From Isoetes taiwanensis (lineage: Eukaryota > Streptophyta > Lycopodiopsida > Isoetales > Isoetaceae), in NCBI GenBank assembly GCA_021234155.1, contig JAJEKV010000218.1, positions 372,001 to 436,000 of the forward strand: DNA of 64,000 nucleotides. The letters are read 5' to 3'. Below the pieces are notes generated by a model that was not told where the DNA came from, searched no databases, and saw only the letters and a program-made list of their open reading frames with translations. This document shows, piece after piece, positions 11,552 to 23,402 of the stretch. Every line of letters begins with the position of its first letter. The stretch's first letter is position 1. The position numbers were made by a program, and so were the translations under genes.

Positions 11552-13476
11552 CTAGTAATGGTACCCAGCCTTGCTGGGCATAAATTAGGAACCTTTAATT
11601 TCTTTCTTTTTTTATTCTCCCTTTTTTTTTCTAACCCCGTTCTCCCTCCCTTTGCCTTCCCTTTCCCCTTCCCCTTTTTTTCTTTCTCTTTTTCTTATCA
11701 GCTTTTTCCCTTCCTTTTTATCTTTCCCCGCTCTTCCCATTTTTCCACTACTCTCTTTCCCTTTCCTTTTCCCCTTCCTCTTCCTTTTCCTTTTCCTTTT
11801 CTCTTCCCCGTTTCTTATGCATTTTTTCGTTCTCTTTTTGCTTACCTTTTCATGTGCCCTTTTCTTCCTTTCCCCACCCTCTTCCTCTTGATCGCGTGCC
11901 CTTTCCCCATCTCTTTTCCCATTTCTCTCTCTCCTCTTTTCCTCATGCTCTTTTTGCTTTTCCCTTCTCCTTTTTTCCTTCCCTTTTCCTTTCAACTTTC
12001 CATTCCCTTTTCATACTTTCCCCACCCTTTTTTGCTTGCGATGTTCCCTTTTTCCCTTTCCTTTCTCTTTCCCCTTCCTTTACATTTTCCCTTTAAGCTT
12101 TTCATATGCCTCTTTCCATTCCCTTTTCTCAACCTTTTTTATGTACCCTTTTCCTTCTTTCCCCATCTTCTTCCCTTTTTTCCCCTTTCCACTTTCTCCT
12201 TTCTTGTTTCTTTTTTCTTTTCCCTTTCCCATACTCTTTTTCCCTTTCTTTCTTCTATTTCCTCACCCTTTCCCTCTTTTCCTATTCCTTGCTCCCTACC
12301 CTTTGTCTATTCTAATTTCCCCCCACCTTTTTCCTCATTTTTCCATCCTTTCCCTCTTCCTTTTTCTCGATGCTCTTTTTGCTTTCCTTTTTCTCTTTCT
12401 TCACCCTTTCTCTTTTCCCCTTTTTTCACGCCCTTTCCTTTTTTTCTCTTTTTTCTGTTCCTTTTCCCAAGTTCTCTTTTTCCCTTTTCCCCCTCTCTTT
12501 TCCTTTTTACTTTTCTTTTTCCCATAGACTTTGCAACCTTTTCTTATTTTCCCTTACCTTTTTCTCCTTTTCTCACCTTTACTTCTTACCCTTCTCGCGG
12601 TGCTCTTTTTCCGTTCCCTTTCCCCCTCGCCTATTCTATTCCTTTTTCTATTTTCTTTTATCTTTCCATTTTCCTTTTCTCCTTCTCTTTCCTTTTTCCT
12701 CTTACCTTTCCTTTATTCCTTTTCCTTTTTCCCTTTTCCCTTTCATCGTTTTTCCTTTTCCCTTCCCCTCTTCCTTTTCCCTTTTCCCTTTTCCCTTTCA
12801 TCGTTTTTCCTTTTCCCTTCCCCTCTTCCTTTTCCCTTTTCATCGTTTTCCTTTTCCCTTCCCTCTTCCTTTTCCCTTTCCCTTTTCCCTTTCATCATTT
12901 TTCCTTTTCCTTTTCCCTTCGTTTTTCCTTTTCCCTTCCCCTTTTCCTTTTCCCTTTTCCCTTTTCCTTTTCCCTTTTTCCCTTTCATCATTTTTCCTTT
13001 TCCCTCCCCTTTCCGTTTCCGTTTCCCTTTTCCCTTTTCCCTTTCATCGTTTTTTCCTTTTCCTTGGAGTCCCCTTTTCCTTTTCCCTTTTCCCTTTTCC
13101 CTTTTCCGTTTCCGTTTTCCCTTTTCCGTTTTCCCTTTTCCCTTTCATTTTTTTCCTTTTCCTTCCTTTTCCTTTTCCCTTTTCCCTTTCATCGTTTTCC
13201 CTTTTCCCTTTCATCGTTTTTCCTTTTCCCTTCCCCTTTTCCGTTTCCCTTTTCCCTTTCATCGTTTTTCCTTTTCCCTTCCCCTTTTCCCTTTTCCCTT
13301 TTCCCATTTTCTTTTCCTTTTCCTTTTTCCTTTTTCCTTTTCCCTTTCATATTGAAGCCATAGTCAAGATGAAATTTTAGTTGAAGACACGCACACATCA
13401 TCTTCACCATTGGTCAATCAAATCCTCGACCGTCCGATTTAGGGTGCGGTCCATTACACAACATTATAATATAAGA
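11552..13476 (-). mobile_element. Non-autonomous Helitron (1,925 bp) with empty site
   Basis: Read on the minus strand, the element starts TCTTATATTATAATGTTGTG and ends with a hairpin (CCCAGC-AAG-GCTGGG), then about 10 nt and CTAG. It is flanked by A on the 5' side and T on the 3' side. Those are the Helitron hallmarks: 5'-TC, 3' hairpin plus CTRR, insertion between A and T, no target duplication. Copy 1 of the surrounding repeat at 5,210/5,211 is the exact uninterrupted A|T site. There is no Rep/helicase coding capacity, so it must move in trans. Almost all the interior is a pyrimidine-rich tract. Confidence 0.9.
11588..13348. repeat. Pyrimidine tract of 1.76 kb, CCCTTTTCC-like repeats
   Basis: The plus strand is overwhelmingly C and T. 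The first kilobase is irregular. From about 12,700 it becomes a minisatellite of CCCTTTT/TTTCC units punctuated by TTTCATCGTTTTTCC. The long open frames across it (up to 601 codons, Phe/Pro/Ser/Leu only) are by-products of the absence of purines. The unit resembles but is not the plant telomere repeat (CCCTAAA). Confidence 0.9.
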
Positions 13477-14844
13477 TATGTAGAATAATGTGCACGGTAG
13501 AATATTCAAAGAAAAGTCTCTAAGCCTCACTATTATTAATATTCAAAGAAATGTCTCTAAGCCTCACTATTATTACGTCTTGACATGTGTAGTCTTAAGA
13601 ACATAGTTTGTGCTAAATATTAGCATAAAGAGAAATAACGTTCATGCACTCTCTCAATGAGATTCAAATTAGTGAAACATCATGTATCACAATCTTTAAT
13701 CCATTTTCAATGGTCTGAGTTGTCATGCTTAGTTGACAACTGCAAGCTAATGCATGGATTCATTCAACAAGACTTACCCACTAGTTTTACAGGTCAAATA
13801 TTTTGCTTATCTCATTTTCAGCCACATCTGCCTTTCTTACATCTGAAGAGGTCATTCCCTCAGAAAGCAACACAGATGTGTCAAACATTCTCCTTGCTTC
13901 CTCTTCGTCTATGGTTACCTTAGATTGAGTTTTCTTTGTTGCCACTCTATCCCTGCACCAGCTTTGAAATTATATATCAGTGGAAGTTCTTCATTGTGTC
14001 TACAAAAAACTAAACCATCCAAATCATAGCACTAAGTATCCTGAAAAGTACTAACTTTAAGAGCTTAGCAATGAACTGCTACTTTTTTCAAATAATTACT
14101 AATTGTCATCAACACTAATTAACTTGAGTCTACTGTCTGTAAAATAGCAAATGATTAGCATGTCATGCTAAATAGCAGCTAACTTTTTCTAACTTAGCAC
14201 TGAACTTCATCTTCTTAGTAACTGCTGCTAATAACAATTTGAGCCTGCAAGTGTAGCACCAAATTTGCATTGTTAATGTAACCTGCTACTTAGCAAATGT
14301 TGCCTACAAACATAGAACCAAATCACTAACTCGTACACAGCACATACTAACTAGCAAATACTGCCTAGTACCAATATAACATGTTAGCATAATTTACTAA
14401 CTGACAGCTGTTGCCTGCAAACATAGCACCAAATGCTTAACTCGTTAGCATCAACTACTGAACTTGCAGGACCAATTACTGCATTGTACTTTCTGCTGAT
14501 GCCAAGCCCAAAAAATTCTAGCTTGAAATATCACACTAATAAAGAGATGAATCAAAGCGAGACGGAATACAATCCTCCACACCTGCTACATTAACCTTTG
14601 TCCTCAATATAGAATGAAACCATTTCCATATTATTTACCATTCCTGAAGATTTGTCAACAAAGATTAGATGCTTACCACTCGAACAACTTTTCTTGAGTC
14701 TGAGAATTTGTTCAGATGAGCAATTTGATCCGAGCTCTTCACCAAGTAGGGTAATGGGATCTTGATTGAGGCTTTTCTTGAATCTGATGATTGGCAATCG
14801 ATTGTTTAGAATGGTACAAACAACCGAATTCGATAATTACTGTT
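13477..14844. repeat. Dispersed repeat copy 2, right part
   Basis: Continues the match to copy 1 from TATGTAGAATAATGTGCACG (compare 5,211) to ATAATTACTGTTG (compare about 6,445). It carries about 130 bp (13,868-13,997) absent from copy 1. No gene is evident; the short frames are the same as in copy 1. Confidence 0.85.
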
Positions 14845-15405
14845 GGACTGTTGTGTATGCATTTACGGTCTTCCTCTTCTACCTCCGCCATTGAATGCGA
14901 GCGGGAAGGGAGATCTTTTCAGATCGGCCATGCCAATTTGGCCTCAGAAGTGCATTTCTGGGAAATGCCTCCGGTAATACGAAATTTGAATTGCCTTGCA
15001 AACGAGGAGCAGGGAAGGGGAAGGATAAGAATGGGATCTTGATCGTCGATCAGTTTTTTCATATGGTTGAAGAAGCTGGATTTTTACAGCTTTATCTCTC
15101 TAGGTATGCATGTACCTTTATATGAAAAACATAGTCGGTGGTTGCATTTCCTCTTTAAGCTTTTTTCTGACGGTATCGGTTCGGCGACAAAGATCCACTC
15201 TTGGCTAAAATAATTTGGATAAAACAAGCCAGGTCGCATTTTTCTCTGTTAGACAATCAGGTATGTTCAGTACTTCATCGCATGCTACAATCATTTTGTT
15301 TCTGATGATCCAGCTCGAGTTTCGAGCTGTCTCGAGGTGATTTTTAAGGGTGAATCATTCTAAGATGGATTTTTTGTCTTAATCTTACCGCCTTTAAATG
15401 AATAT
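14845..15405. other. Unassigned stretch with a possible exon
   Basis: An open frame around 14,895-15,125 contains GNTKFELPCKRGAGKGKDKN and ILIVDQFFHMVEEAGFLQLY. It looks exon-like (normal amino-acid mix, possible donor after LYLSR at TAG|GTATGC), but I do not recognise it. The rest shows nothing. Confidence 0.3.
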
Positions 15406-15690
15406 CTGCTAGGATCATACCTTCAGGAGGTCATGGACATGCGAGATCAGCTATGTCCTCGGGCACGCACTTGACATGTACATACACATTTATTTCATGA
15501 TGATGTATACTTGTACAGTTTGACAGCATTCTTATTACTGCCACGGTTTTTCCCTCGAAAACCCTTCGGGGCGGGGGTTTTTTAACCCGGACAGTAATAA
15601 GTTTGCTGCGCTCCTTCTGGGTCCCATAGGCCGATTGGTCTCAGTGGACGATAAAAAAACTATTCTATTCTATTCTATTCTAAACAGGCA
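15406..15690 (+). mobile_element. Truncated LINE 3' end with (TATTC)n tail
   Basis: Bases 15,412-15,475 encode SYLQEVMDMRDQLCPRA, matching SYIQEVLDLRGHLCPRLA at the end of the GC-rich LINE (61,830-61,895). The shared 3' UTR follows: CGGTTTTTCCCTCGAAAACC, a GGGGTTTT run, GGGTCCCATAGGCCGATTGG, then TCTCAGTGGACGATAAA. It ends in four to five TATTC repeats rather than CCTT. Only about 280 bp of the element were inserted. Confidence 0.85.
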
Positions 15691-18060
15691 TTAACGAGAC
15701 TCGAAAAGTCATCTCTCAAATAACAATTTTGTTGAATAATCCAACTACACTGGTATCGTTGCTCGCCCCATAAGTTCTCTCCTTCTCCCAAGTTTTTTAC
15801 TGGGTGTGCAGGTGATCTATCCTTAACTATGTTTATGTTAAGCTTGAAACTGAGGTGTTTTGGTGCTCTAATATTTTCGATCTTATAGGAACATGCAATA
15901 ACATTGGAGTTGATGAGAAAATCTCTGGCAAGACAGAAATGACGAAACAATTGGGGACCATTTTGGCATCATGATCAGGGTAAGGCAGCCATTTAGGCCC
16001 TAATAACTCAGATTGAAAATAGTATCACCTCAGGTAATGCTTAGCTATTATTCATTGTTACATCTCTTTCTTCTTTTTTCTCTTGAATATGCAGTTTATA
16101 GTATGAAATATTTTGCCAGGTCATCTTTGGTCTATTTTCGTTATTATTGCGAAACTTGGAGCCCTGATTCTTATGTATTTTCTTGGTTTTTGTAGAGATT
16201 GGTAGCGAGCCTATTCTTGAGTTGGAGCTTATCGTAAAAGACAGATAATTATAGAGGTTTGGCTATACTGGTTTTAGGCATATATAAGAAGCCCTTGAAG
16301 CAACCTACAACTTGGTATGGGCCAGCCATCTTCTAACTTGGATTTATTAATATATTGCTATTAGCTTTTTCGTTTTGCTGATGTAACATTTATGCATGGC
16401 TGTGAGGCTACACTGTACAATCTTCTAAAGACTGCATGAACCAAGCCTAAGTCTTAGGCCATATGTAGGGAACTTATGTTCAGCTATAACGATCTTTCTA
16501 TACAGCTTACAGCCTTGACTCATAAAAGGCTTATAGCCAGCCAGGGGAACAATTAAAATAACACACATGGCCATAGATGGCTTTGAAAAACTGTCGTGGA
16601 GGCAGTTGGATTGTGCTTTCTGTCTGCAGACGAGTTGTTGTGCAAGCCAAGCTTAAGGTACAATCTTTTCCTTTTTGGGTGTTAAGAGGCTATGGCAAGA
16701 ACAGGCTAGAAGATATTATAACTGCATCGTGTCTCTTTTATCTCTATAACTGCATTTCGTGCCTTATAGGTGCATTTCGTGCTCTTAATATGCTCTCAAT
16801 TTCCGGGTATCTTAATGCATGTCTCTTAATCCATATGCTCTGGTAGACTGGCTCTTTACTTCTCAACATGAATGATGCAACTGCCAGATGTAACTAAAGT
16901 GGTTGTTTTGAAAGTGGTGAATTAGTTTTGCTGCTAATGAAATGTTCCATGTGATGCCATCTTCTCTGACTGCAACTTTGCAGATAGCAACATCAACATC
17001 TTGCGGGAAGCTACAGACATCTAGGAACTGTTTGTTTCATATAAGCTCCATATGTCAGAGACTCCTTAATAATGTAGTACTACCTCCTGCAGATATCCAT
17101 CATGTTCAAGCAACAGCTTTGCAAGAGTTCCAATTTTGTTAATCCACCATTCTGGTGTTCTGAAGGTTTTTCGTATCTTTGACAGTATAACTAGCAGTGG
17201 TCTCTCATGGTGTTGGGTTTTGAGTTTTTTACTTGCTAGATCTGCTTTTGTTTTACCAGTTTTAGCAACTTTTACACTGTAGGGCCTATAGGCATTGGAG
17301 CATGCTGGGCAATCATTTGAGCATGTTGAATATGTTAGCCACATTTTCAGTCCCAGGTACACTCAACATCTGTTTTACGAGAGGAACAAATTGAAAGAAT
17401 GTTACTGCGATGCAGAAGGTGCCAAGATGCAGTTTGTCATTTTTTTATCGATCACTAAAATTCTGTAAGCAACAAATCTACACACAGAGTTGCTGCATCT
17501 CCTTCATCTCCAATAATTTAAAAACTTCTCTGAGTAGACTGTTGCTTCTTTTACCATGTAACCCATTAACTTGTACAGTCTATATATGTAGTGTCTCTAT
17601 CAAGCAGCTTGCTTATTATTAATATGAGCATGCCTTTCAACCAGAATGCACATGTAATGTGTGGATGAGCATGTGGGGAAGAAGGAATTTTTGCGAAACA
17701 ATGAAGTGGAGCATGTTTGCCAGATGAGTTGCCCTTGGAATGAATTTGCGAGGACTTATCAAACTCATGTGCTCAAATTGTTGTAATGCAGAGGAATCCT
17801 GACCTGCATGTTCTATGTGTAAGAGACACATCTTCAACAATGATTATGAAAATTGTACCAGAATTTATGTAATGTAAACAAATTCGGGCTGACGTTTGTG
17901 CTAAATATCTACGTCGAATTTTCAATTTATGGGTCAAACATCCATTTCACCAGCATATACATATCAGAGCCCCAAGTGTTCGCAAACATAATGCTTTAAT
18001 TCTTCTATTTAACGGAGTCTCTTCAAGTAATCTCTAAAGATTTGGATAGGAAAAAAGATG

Positions 18061-18201
18061 ACGACTACGATGTTCTTTTTTGATGGTTAGACACATTCTT
18101 CTAGCACATTCTTTGCCTTTACCAATAATGGAAAGAAAAAACAAGGACTACAATGCTCTTTGATGGTTAGATGCATTCTTCTAGCACATTCTTTGCCTTT
18201 G
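18061..18201. repeat. Direct duplication, about 60 bp
   Basis: GACTACGATGTTCTTTTTTG / GATGGTTAGACACATTCTTC through AGCACATTCTTTGCCTTT is repeated after about 80 bp with minor changes. No terminal repeats. Confidence 0.7.
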
Positions 18202-18400
18202 CTAGATCTAACTTACTATTTGGCATGGTCATACATGCTCTTAGCGAAATGCAAAGGCAAGCTCAAGCTCTGGCATGTAATATTTCTTTTATCTATATAG
18301 AATAGAATAGAATAGACATCTTTCTCTTGAAAAACAGCTGAAATCTAAGACTGATTCTAAGCTTACTCTAGACATTGAGCACATCATTCCATCCATTAGA

Positions 18401-18530
18401 GGTCTAATTCATGTTTAGAACTTGAACTCTAATTAAATATTGACGCAGCACATCTAAATGAAGGTCTAATTTATTTTTTGAACTTCTACTCTAATTAGAG
18501 ATTAATGCAGTACATTCAAATGTATAACAT
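18401..18530. repeat. Tandem duplication, about 62 bp
   Basis: GGTCTAATTCATGTTTAGAA and CTCTAATTAAATATTGACGC are followed by a diverged second copy (GGTCTAATTTATTTTTTGAA, CTCTAATTAGAGATTAATGC). Non-coding. Confidence 0.6.
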
Positions 18531-19380
18531 TGAAGATTATTTTGCATAAAAAGCTCATTGTAACCCCATTTTTAAACTTATGATTGTAAACTGCTCTTTT
18601 TGCATGATTGGATTATTTGATGCTAGGGACTTCTATTGGGGGATCTAAAGGCGTTGATCTTCTCGAATGAAGCCTTAGCATTGGAATCAGACCCAAATCT
18701 GATCAAACACTCTAAACATTCTATTAACCAAATGACATTTGACCCACTTATGTTGTTTCAATCAGACAGCAAATAATTCTTATTTTGCAATAATACTTTT
18801 ATAAGTGCCTTGGCTGAAATAACGAAGGATTCGATTCCTTAACATAATTGGAAATCCTTACATTCCTAGAATAGAACTAGAAACGGAACCAACGCACAAG
18901 GTTGATGTTAGTAGCGACCTATTAGGCATCTACATGATATTTTAATGATGTGGCAAGGATCTTATTCGAACTGTGTATAGATTTATACTACAAACTTTGT
19001 AGTATAGATTACTTTGTTTTGCAAATCTTTACTTTGCTTTTGTAGCTTAGGATGTCTAAGGTTTGGGTTTAGGATCTTGACTTTAGATAACTACTTGCAA
19101 AATCAGCAACAACCATCAAGAACATTACCTACTATCAAACTAGATGCTATATGGAAACATACATATGGATAAACTCACACACATCTTACACCTCAAAATC
19201 GACACCAATCGTTACAATTATATGTATATTAGGAGGTCAACATCCAATTTTCTACTACACTTCAATTGCAATTGTGTTGGCAATGCATTGGATCTACTAT
19301 CTTCACAAAACTCTAAAACCATCACAAGCACCAAATAATATCCCTAACTCTATGCAATCCATACCTACTCCACACATATG

Positions 19381-19415
19381 CTGCTAATGCTCGGCATCGC
19401 CGGACACACGTTCCT
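19381..19415 (+). mobile_element. Helitron-like 3' terminus (hairpin), remnant
   Basis: CTAATGCTCGGCATCGCCGG is followed by ACACACGTTCCTAT. The same pattern recurs at 21,533 and 21,775. A short GC hairpin about 10 nt before CTA(G/T) is the Helitron 3' end format. No 5' end was identified and the terminal CTAG is degraded. Confidence 0.4.
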
Positions 19416-21241
19416 ATTACATTTATAACTCTTTATTATATCTATAAATTCCACTTCGTGTGCCCACAACTAATGCAAAGGTGTTGTGCAACCATCGTGT
19501 TTCTGTAATTTATTTGCACATGAAACAAATTAAATTGAATTGTATGGGAAGTGGGGAAAAATGTTGCGCCCTAACTAGGGCGGCGGCGGCGGCCGCCCGA
19601 CCATAGCAAGAATATCTGGAGACTTGCTCGCTGGAAGAGCAGCTTCGTTGCTTCTGTCTTCCCAAAACCGGCACAAATGGTAGGGTGCTCTCTCTTCTTT
19701 TCGATTCTGCTTGCTGCAACAGAGGACAGCCTGGGGGTATGGCCGCTATCTCCAGCTTTGTATCTTTCTTGCATCAAGTTTTTATCTGGTTTGAGATTAT
19801 TTGAAGCATTTGCTCTGCGTTTTTTGGGTTTAGATAGAGCTATGCTAGCAGATAGCTTGAGCTCCATAGATTTTGGATCAAAATCTTATTTTTATGCTGA
19901 TGCTAGGGGCACATGGATAGTTATTTAGGCTTGCAGATTTATTTAGGCGTTGGAGATGGCTTAAGCTTTGATTTTTTTATTGCACTCATGCAATGAGGAC
20001 CTGCACTCACTGAGGTAAAGGCTGCACTCACTGCAGTCTTCAGTCATGGCTTCTGATCATTTCCTTCGGCATTAAGTAAAAGGCCTTCAGGTTGCAGCTT
20101 GCCTTAATGCTGTTTGTGTGCATTTTCCCCTACTCTATCCCAGCTGGAGAGGGAGATATGAGTGTCTAGGCAAGGCAGAGAAGAGGGTTGATGACAGCAG
20201 GATTAGAGGACGGGAGACCTATGATCTTGTGTACATTTACCGTAGCTCTTGTTTGGTTTGATATGGGCAGTTATAGCTCTTTGGGGTTGCAGTATCTTGC
20301 TTGAAGTCAATCTGTGGTGATGCCTTCTAGGAATGCTAAACGCACCCTCTTGTAGTACATGTGGTTGCAGGTAATATGTGTTTTTTCTTCCTCAACTTGT
20401 TCATGGAAAGATGCCATGGTCCATAGTAGCTCTGTGACAAGGAAGAGGTTGAGGTGGATGTTGAAGTGGAGTGATGGGAACTTTGTGTTGGAAGTACACT
20501 CTTGGAGCGCCACTCATAGTATCCTCTCTATGGAAAGACGGAGATCAGTTCTCCTTAGTACACATGTTAATTTCTGCTGAAATACTTCGGGTTGTGCTTC
20601 AGGGTGGCTGAGATATACTCATGGAAAGGGATTACACCTTCTATAGTACTAGAGATAGGAGAAGACGGGGGAATTTTGAGAGTGCATTTCTTGTGCAGGG
20701 TCTTCAGGCTGAAAAATCTGTGGTTCTAGACATATCTTTCGGGCGTGTGCTTTATGGTTTGGAGCTTCATTTATAGTAGGGCTCTGCTGATGCAACAAAC
20801 TTTCCATAGTACCTGTAATGGATGGAAGAGGGCCATGCCCCCTAGTACTGAATGAGAAGAGTGGAGAGATACAGATTTTCCTGTTACTATATGGAAGGAT
20901 TGAGGATGCGTTAACAGAGTACAGAGACATCATTATATATTGGCGTTTAGGCTGATATCTGTCTTGTTTTTTTTTTTGAATTAATTTTTTCTATCTGGTG
21001 ACCATGTGCTTATTATACTTCCTATCTGGCCTATTGTGGAGCCCACAAGAAGGTCGTGTACCATTTTATATTAATCAAAAAATTTCTTACCCTAAAAAAA
21101 AAAAAAAAAAATTGAATTGTATTGAAATGGTGTAAATCATCAAGCAGAACGCAGAAAGCGACTCCAACAACTAATCTTTTCGTAGCACTATGCATGATTT
21201 TATTAAGGCACCCCAACGATGCAAATAGAATGGTAGTATAA
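19416..21241. other. Intergenic, no supported gene
   Basis: About 1.8 kb. A GGCGGCGGCGGCGGCCGCCC patch occurs at 19,580-19,598. A-tracts at about 20,970 and 21,095 could be old retrotransposition tails. Frames on either strand (19,677-19,928; 20,649-20,933) have no domain I recognise. Confidence 0.45.
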
Positions 21242-21567
21242 TCTTATATTATAAAATACCTGAGGGTAACAAAATTGCAATTGTGTATTCCAACAAAAAC
21301 CTTACCATCACAACCCCAAACCAATTTTCAATATGCGCTACATTAATCTACCCCTTATGCGCCAACATATGATTTCCATTACTTCTACCCATTCGATGTG
21401 TTAGGCCTAATTCCCGGCATCTCTAAACCTTAAATCCTTCACATTTGGTATTTCATTACATCTTTATATCATGAGTACATTTTACAAGTTTTCTACATAT
21501 TCCATTACATCTACCCATTCCACACGTATATGACTAATGCCCGGCATTGCCGGGGACACGTTTCTAG
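21242..21567 (+). mobile_element. Short non-autonomous Helitron-like element (326 bp)
   Basis: Starts TCTTATATTATAAAATACC after an A, sharing its first 13 nt with the minus-strand Helitron at 13,476. Ends in hairpin GCCCGGC-ATT-GCCGGGG, then ACACGTTT and CTAG. The base after CTAG is A rather than the expected T, so a mutated junction or a misplaced end is possible. Confidence 0.5.
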
Positions 21568-21603
21568 AGATTCACGTTTAACAACAAATAGACATAAGAT
21601 GAA

Positions 21604-21805
21604 TCTCTCTCATACGTATCAACGTTTGTCACTGTTTCATTAGCTTTTTTTCCTATTTCTATTCAACTACACTCGTGCAATATGTCGTTCTGCCCATTTC
21701 ACCTACATAGACTCTATAAATTCTATTGTGGCTACAAAATCTAATACCGTAAAGCCATTCCCCATGCTCTCGAGAAATGCCCGGCATCGCCGGGCACATG
21801 TTCCT
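21604..21805 (+). mobile_element. Helitron-like remnant (about 200 bp)
   Basis: Ends in a perfect hairpin GCCCGGC-ATC-GCCGGGC followed by ACATGTTCCTAT, as in the neighbours at 19,385 and 21,533. A plausible 5' end is TCTCTCTCATACGTATC after an A. The terminal CTAG is degraded. Confidence 0.35.
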
Positions 21806-22001
21806 ATATTTTTTCTTTTTGCTTTCGTCATTCTTTTTATTTTTAAACAGGCAGAAGACAAAGAACATGGACTCCAGCCAAGGTTGGAGAAGTTGAAAGA
21901 AATAGCTTCATCTCTAAGTAAGATGTCTGGACTGCAACTCAATCTTCCATTTTTAGAGCATCCAAAATGCTCTACCGTAGCATTTGCAAGTTTACAAAGT
22001 T

Positions 22002-22009
22002 GTTCTTAC
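22002..22009. repeat. 8-bp target-site duplication, left
   Basis: GTTCTTAC precedes CAGGGATA and recurs exactly after the right terminus (45,530-45,537). It fits the hAT target preference (T at position 2, A at position 7). Confidence 0.85.
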
Positions 22010-22168
22010 CAGGGATAGGTTCTGTACATACGAAATTATTTTTCTGGACGTATAAAGTCCAAAAATACGTATTTTTAGGTAAAATACGTATTTTTCCCTA
22101 GCCGGCCGGAAAAAAAAAAATTTCGCGTAAGCGAAACTAAAGGTTTTGCTTATGCAAAAAAAAAAAAA
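22010..22168. promoter_or_regulatory. Left terminal inverted repeat and subterminal palindromes
   Basis: Terminal CAGGGATAGGTTC is followed by ACGTATTTTT repeats and by two palindrome-like motifs, TTTCGCGTAAGCGAAAC (22,121-22,137) and TTTTGCTTATGCAAAA (22,144-22,159), and an A-run. Arrays like this usually bind the transposase. The same motif occurs at least six times at the right end. Confidence 0.7.
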
Positions 22169-22170
22169 AC

Positions 22171-23117
22171 CGGCTTGAACTAGTTAAACCTAGCACAAAC
22201 ATCAGCTTCGGTCAATCCCTCCGCTGTCTTATCTGGCCATACGAGGACCTTACAGTCCAAGATGGTACCATATGTCCAGGGAACACAGTAAACAACAAAT
22301 ATACTATTAAACTCCAAACCCAACCAAGCCTTATATTCCAAAGGAATATTAAGTCCAATGTAACTTGGTCTTTAGGGGGACAAGCATTTTTTTTGAAAAA
22401 ACCCGAAACTTATGCAGGGGGAAGTCCCATAAGCCTAATTACCTTAACAATGTAATTCTGTTTTACGGGGTACACTATGAGAATATGGTACATAAAAGCA
22501 ATAGCCTGAATCTATGCTTCTAATTTCATGACAAGATCAGTCGATTTAATCCAACTGAGTTCATAAAAACCTGTCTTTTATTCTTTATTAAGAGAACTAC
22601 ATAGATTAATTTCCGGGTCCACATATCAGGGATTGGGAATGCCTTAATAGACTCAGCCCATGTCTATCATAAGGGCTTTGTAAATGCCCACCCATAAGTC
22701 ATCCAAAGGAACCATTCTTTCCCAAATCTGACTCCGTTTAACATGTAATTTCAGTATATCCTCTTCAGGTCACTGTAACTATTCTGAGATCCTCAAATGG
22801 CAAACAGAATTATTAATGATCAGAAAGATAGGAACAAAATGAGATCTGCTATTTTCATTTCAACTTTCATGACGAGATACATAAGTATTATAGAGACAAA
22901 TATCTTCATATTCAACGTATTCTAAAGCCCAATTTCAGCAAAATAGAGCAAACACCCTGTCTCACATTAAGATGTAAACCATTAAAGAAAAGCAGCACGT
23001 ATATACTGGGTTTAAACCATCTTTGAGTCTGAGAAAATTTGTAAGGCCAGCATACCATACCCATGCTGCCACCTTGCAGAGATAATATGGACCTCTAATT
23101 ATTCAAGTCCCGGATAT
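22171..23117. repeat. 3.3-kb unit 1, first part
   Basis: Near-identical to 39,271-40,218 and 42,593-43,540, starting CGGCTTGAACTA-TTAAACC after an A-run and ending GTCCCGGATATG. The unit is then broken by the captured block (23,118-37,086). I see no gene in it. Confidence 0.9.
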
Positions 23118-23402
23118 GGGTAAAAGCATATAGGTGGGGGTCATTTTTTATGTCAGCGACAGTGGGTGCTTAGGGGGTGCTTTAGGTGATGGCCCTTTTT
23201 TGTTTTTTGAAGGGTCGAAGAATTTGTGAAGGGTTGAAGAACGGTGAAGAACCCGCGAAAGGTTTGGCTGGATCCGAATTCCATCCGAATTGGGAAATTC
23301 GTTGGCCATGTCAGCGATCCGGCTGTAGGGGCTGATTCTCCCGCTCCAATTTGGCGGGCTGAAGCAGCTCCAAGAAAATTTTGAAAATTAGATGGAGAAT
23401 AG

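Larger units (their letters stand above)
15691..19380. other. Intergenic, no supported gene
   Basis: About 3.7 kb of AT-rich sequence. A minus-strand frame at 17,066-17,362 contains ERPLLVILSKIRKTFRTPEW and WINKIGTLAKLLLEHDGYLQ. It reads like a decayed exon, but I cannot name it. Local duplications occur at 18,061-18,201 and 18,401-18,530 and are listed separately. A short (ATAGA)n run lies at 18,297-18,315. Confidence 0.5.

Noticed and set aside
11588-13348. Interstitial telomere repeat
   Set aside because: The unit is CCCTTTT with irregular length, not CCCTAAA.
11558-13363. 601-codon open frame and several overlapping long frames
   Set aside because: The plus strand is nearly pure C/T, so no stop codon can occur on it. 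The products are only Phe/Pro/Ser/Leu/Ile. Low-complexity tract, not coding.
18297-18315. (ATAGA)n as a minus-strand LINE tail
   Set aside because: The hairpin/GGACGATAAA module that precedes the other tails is absent on the expected side.
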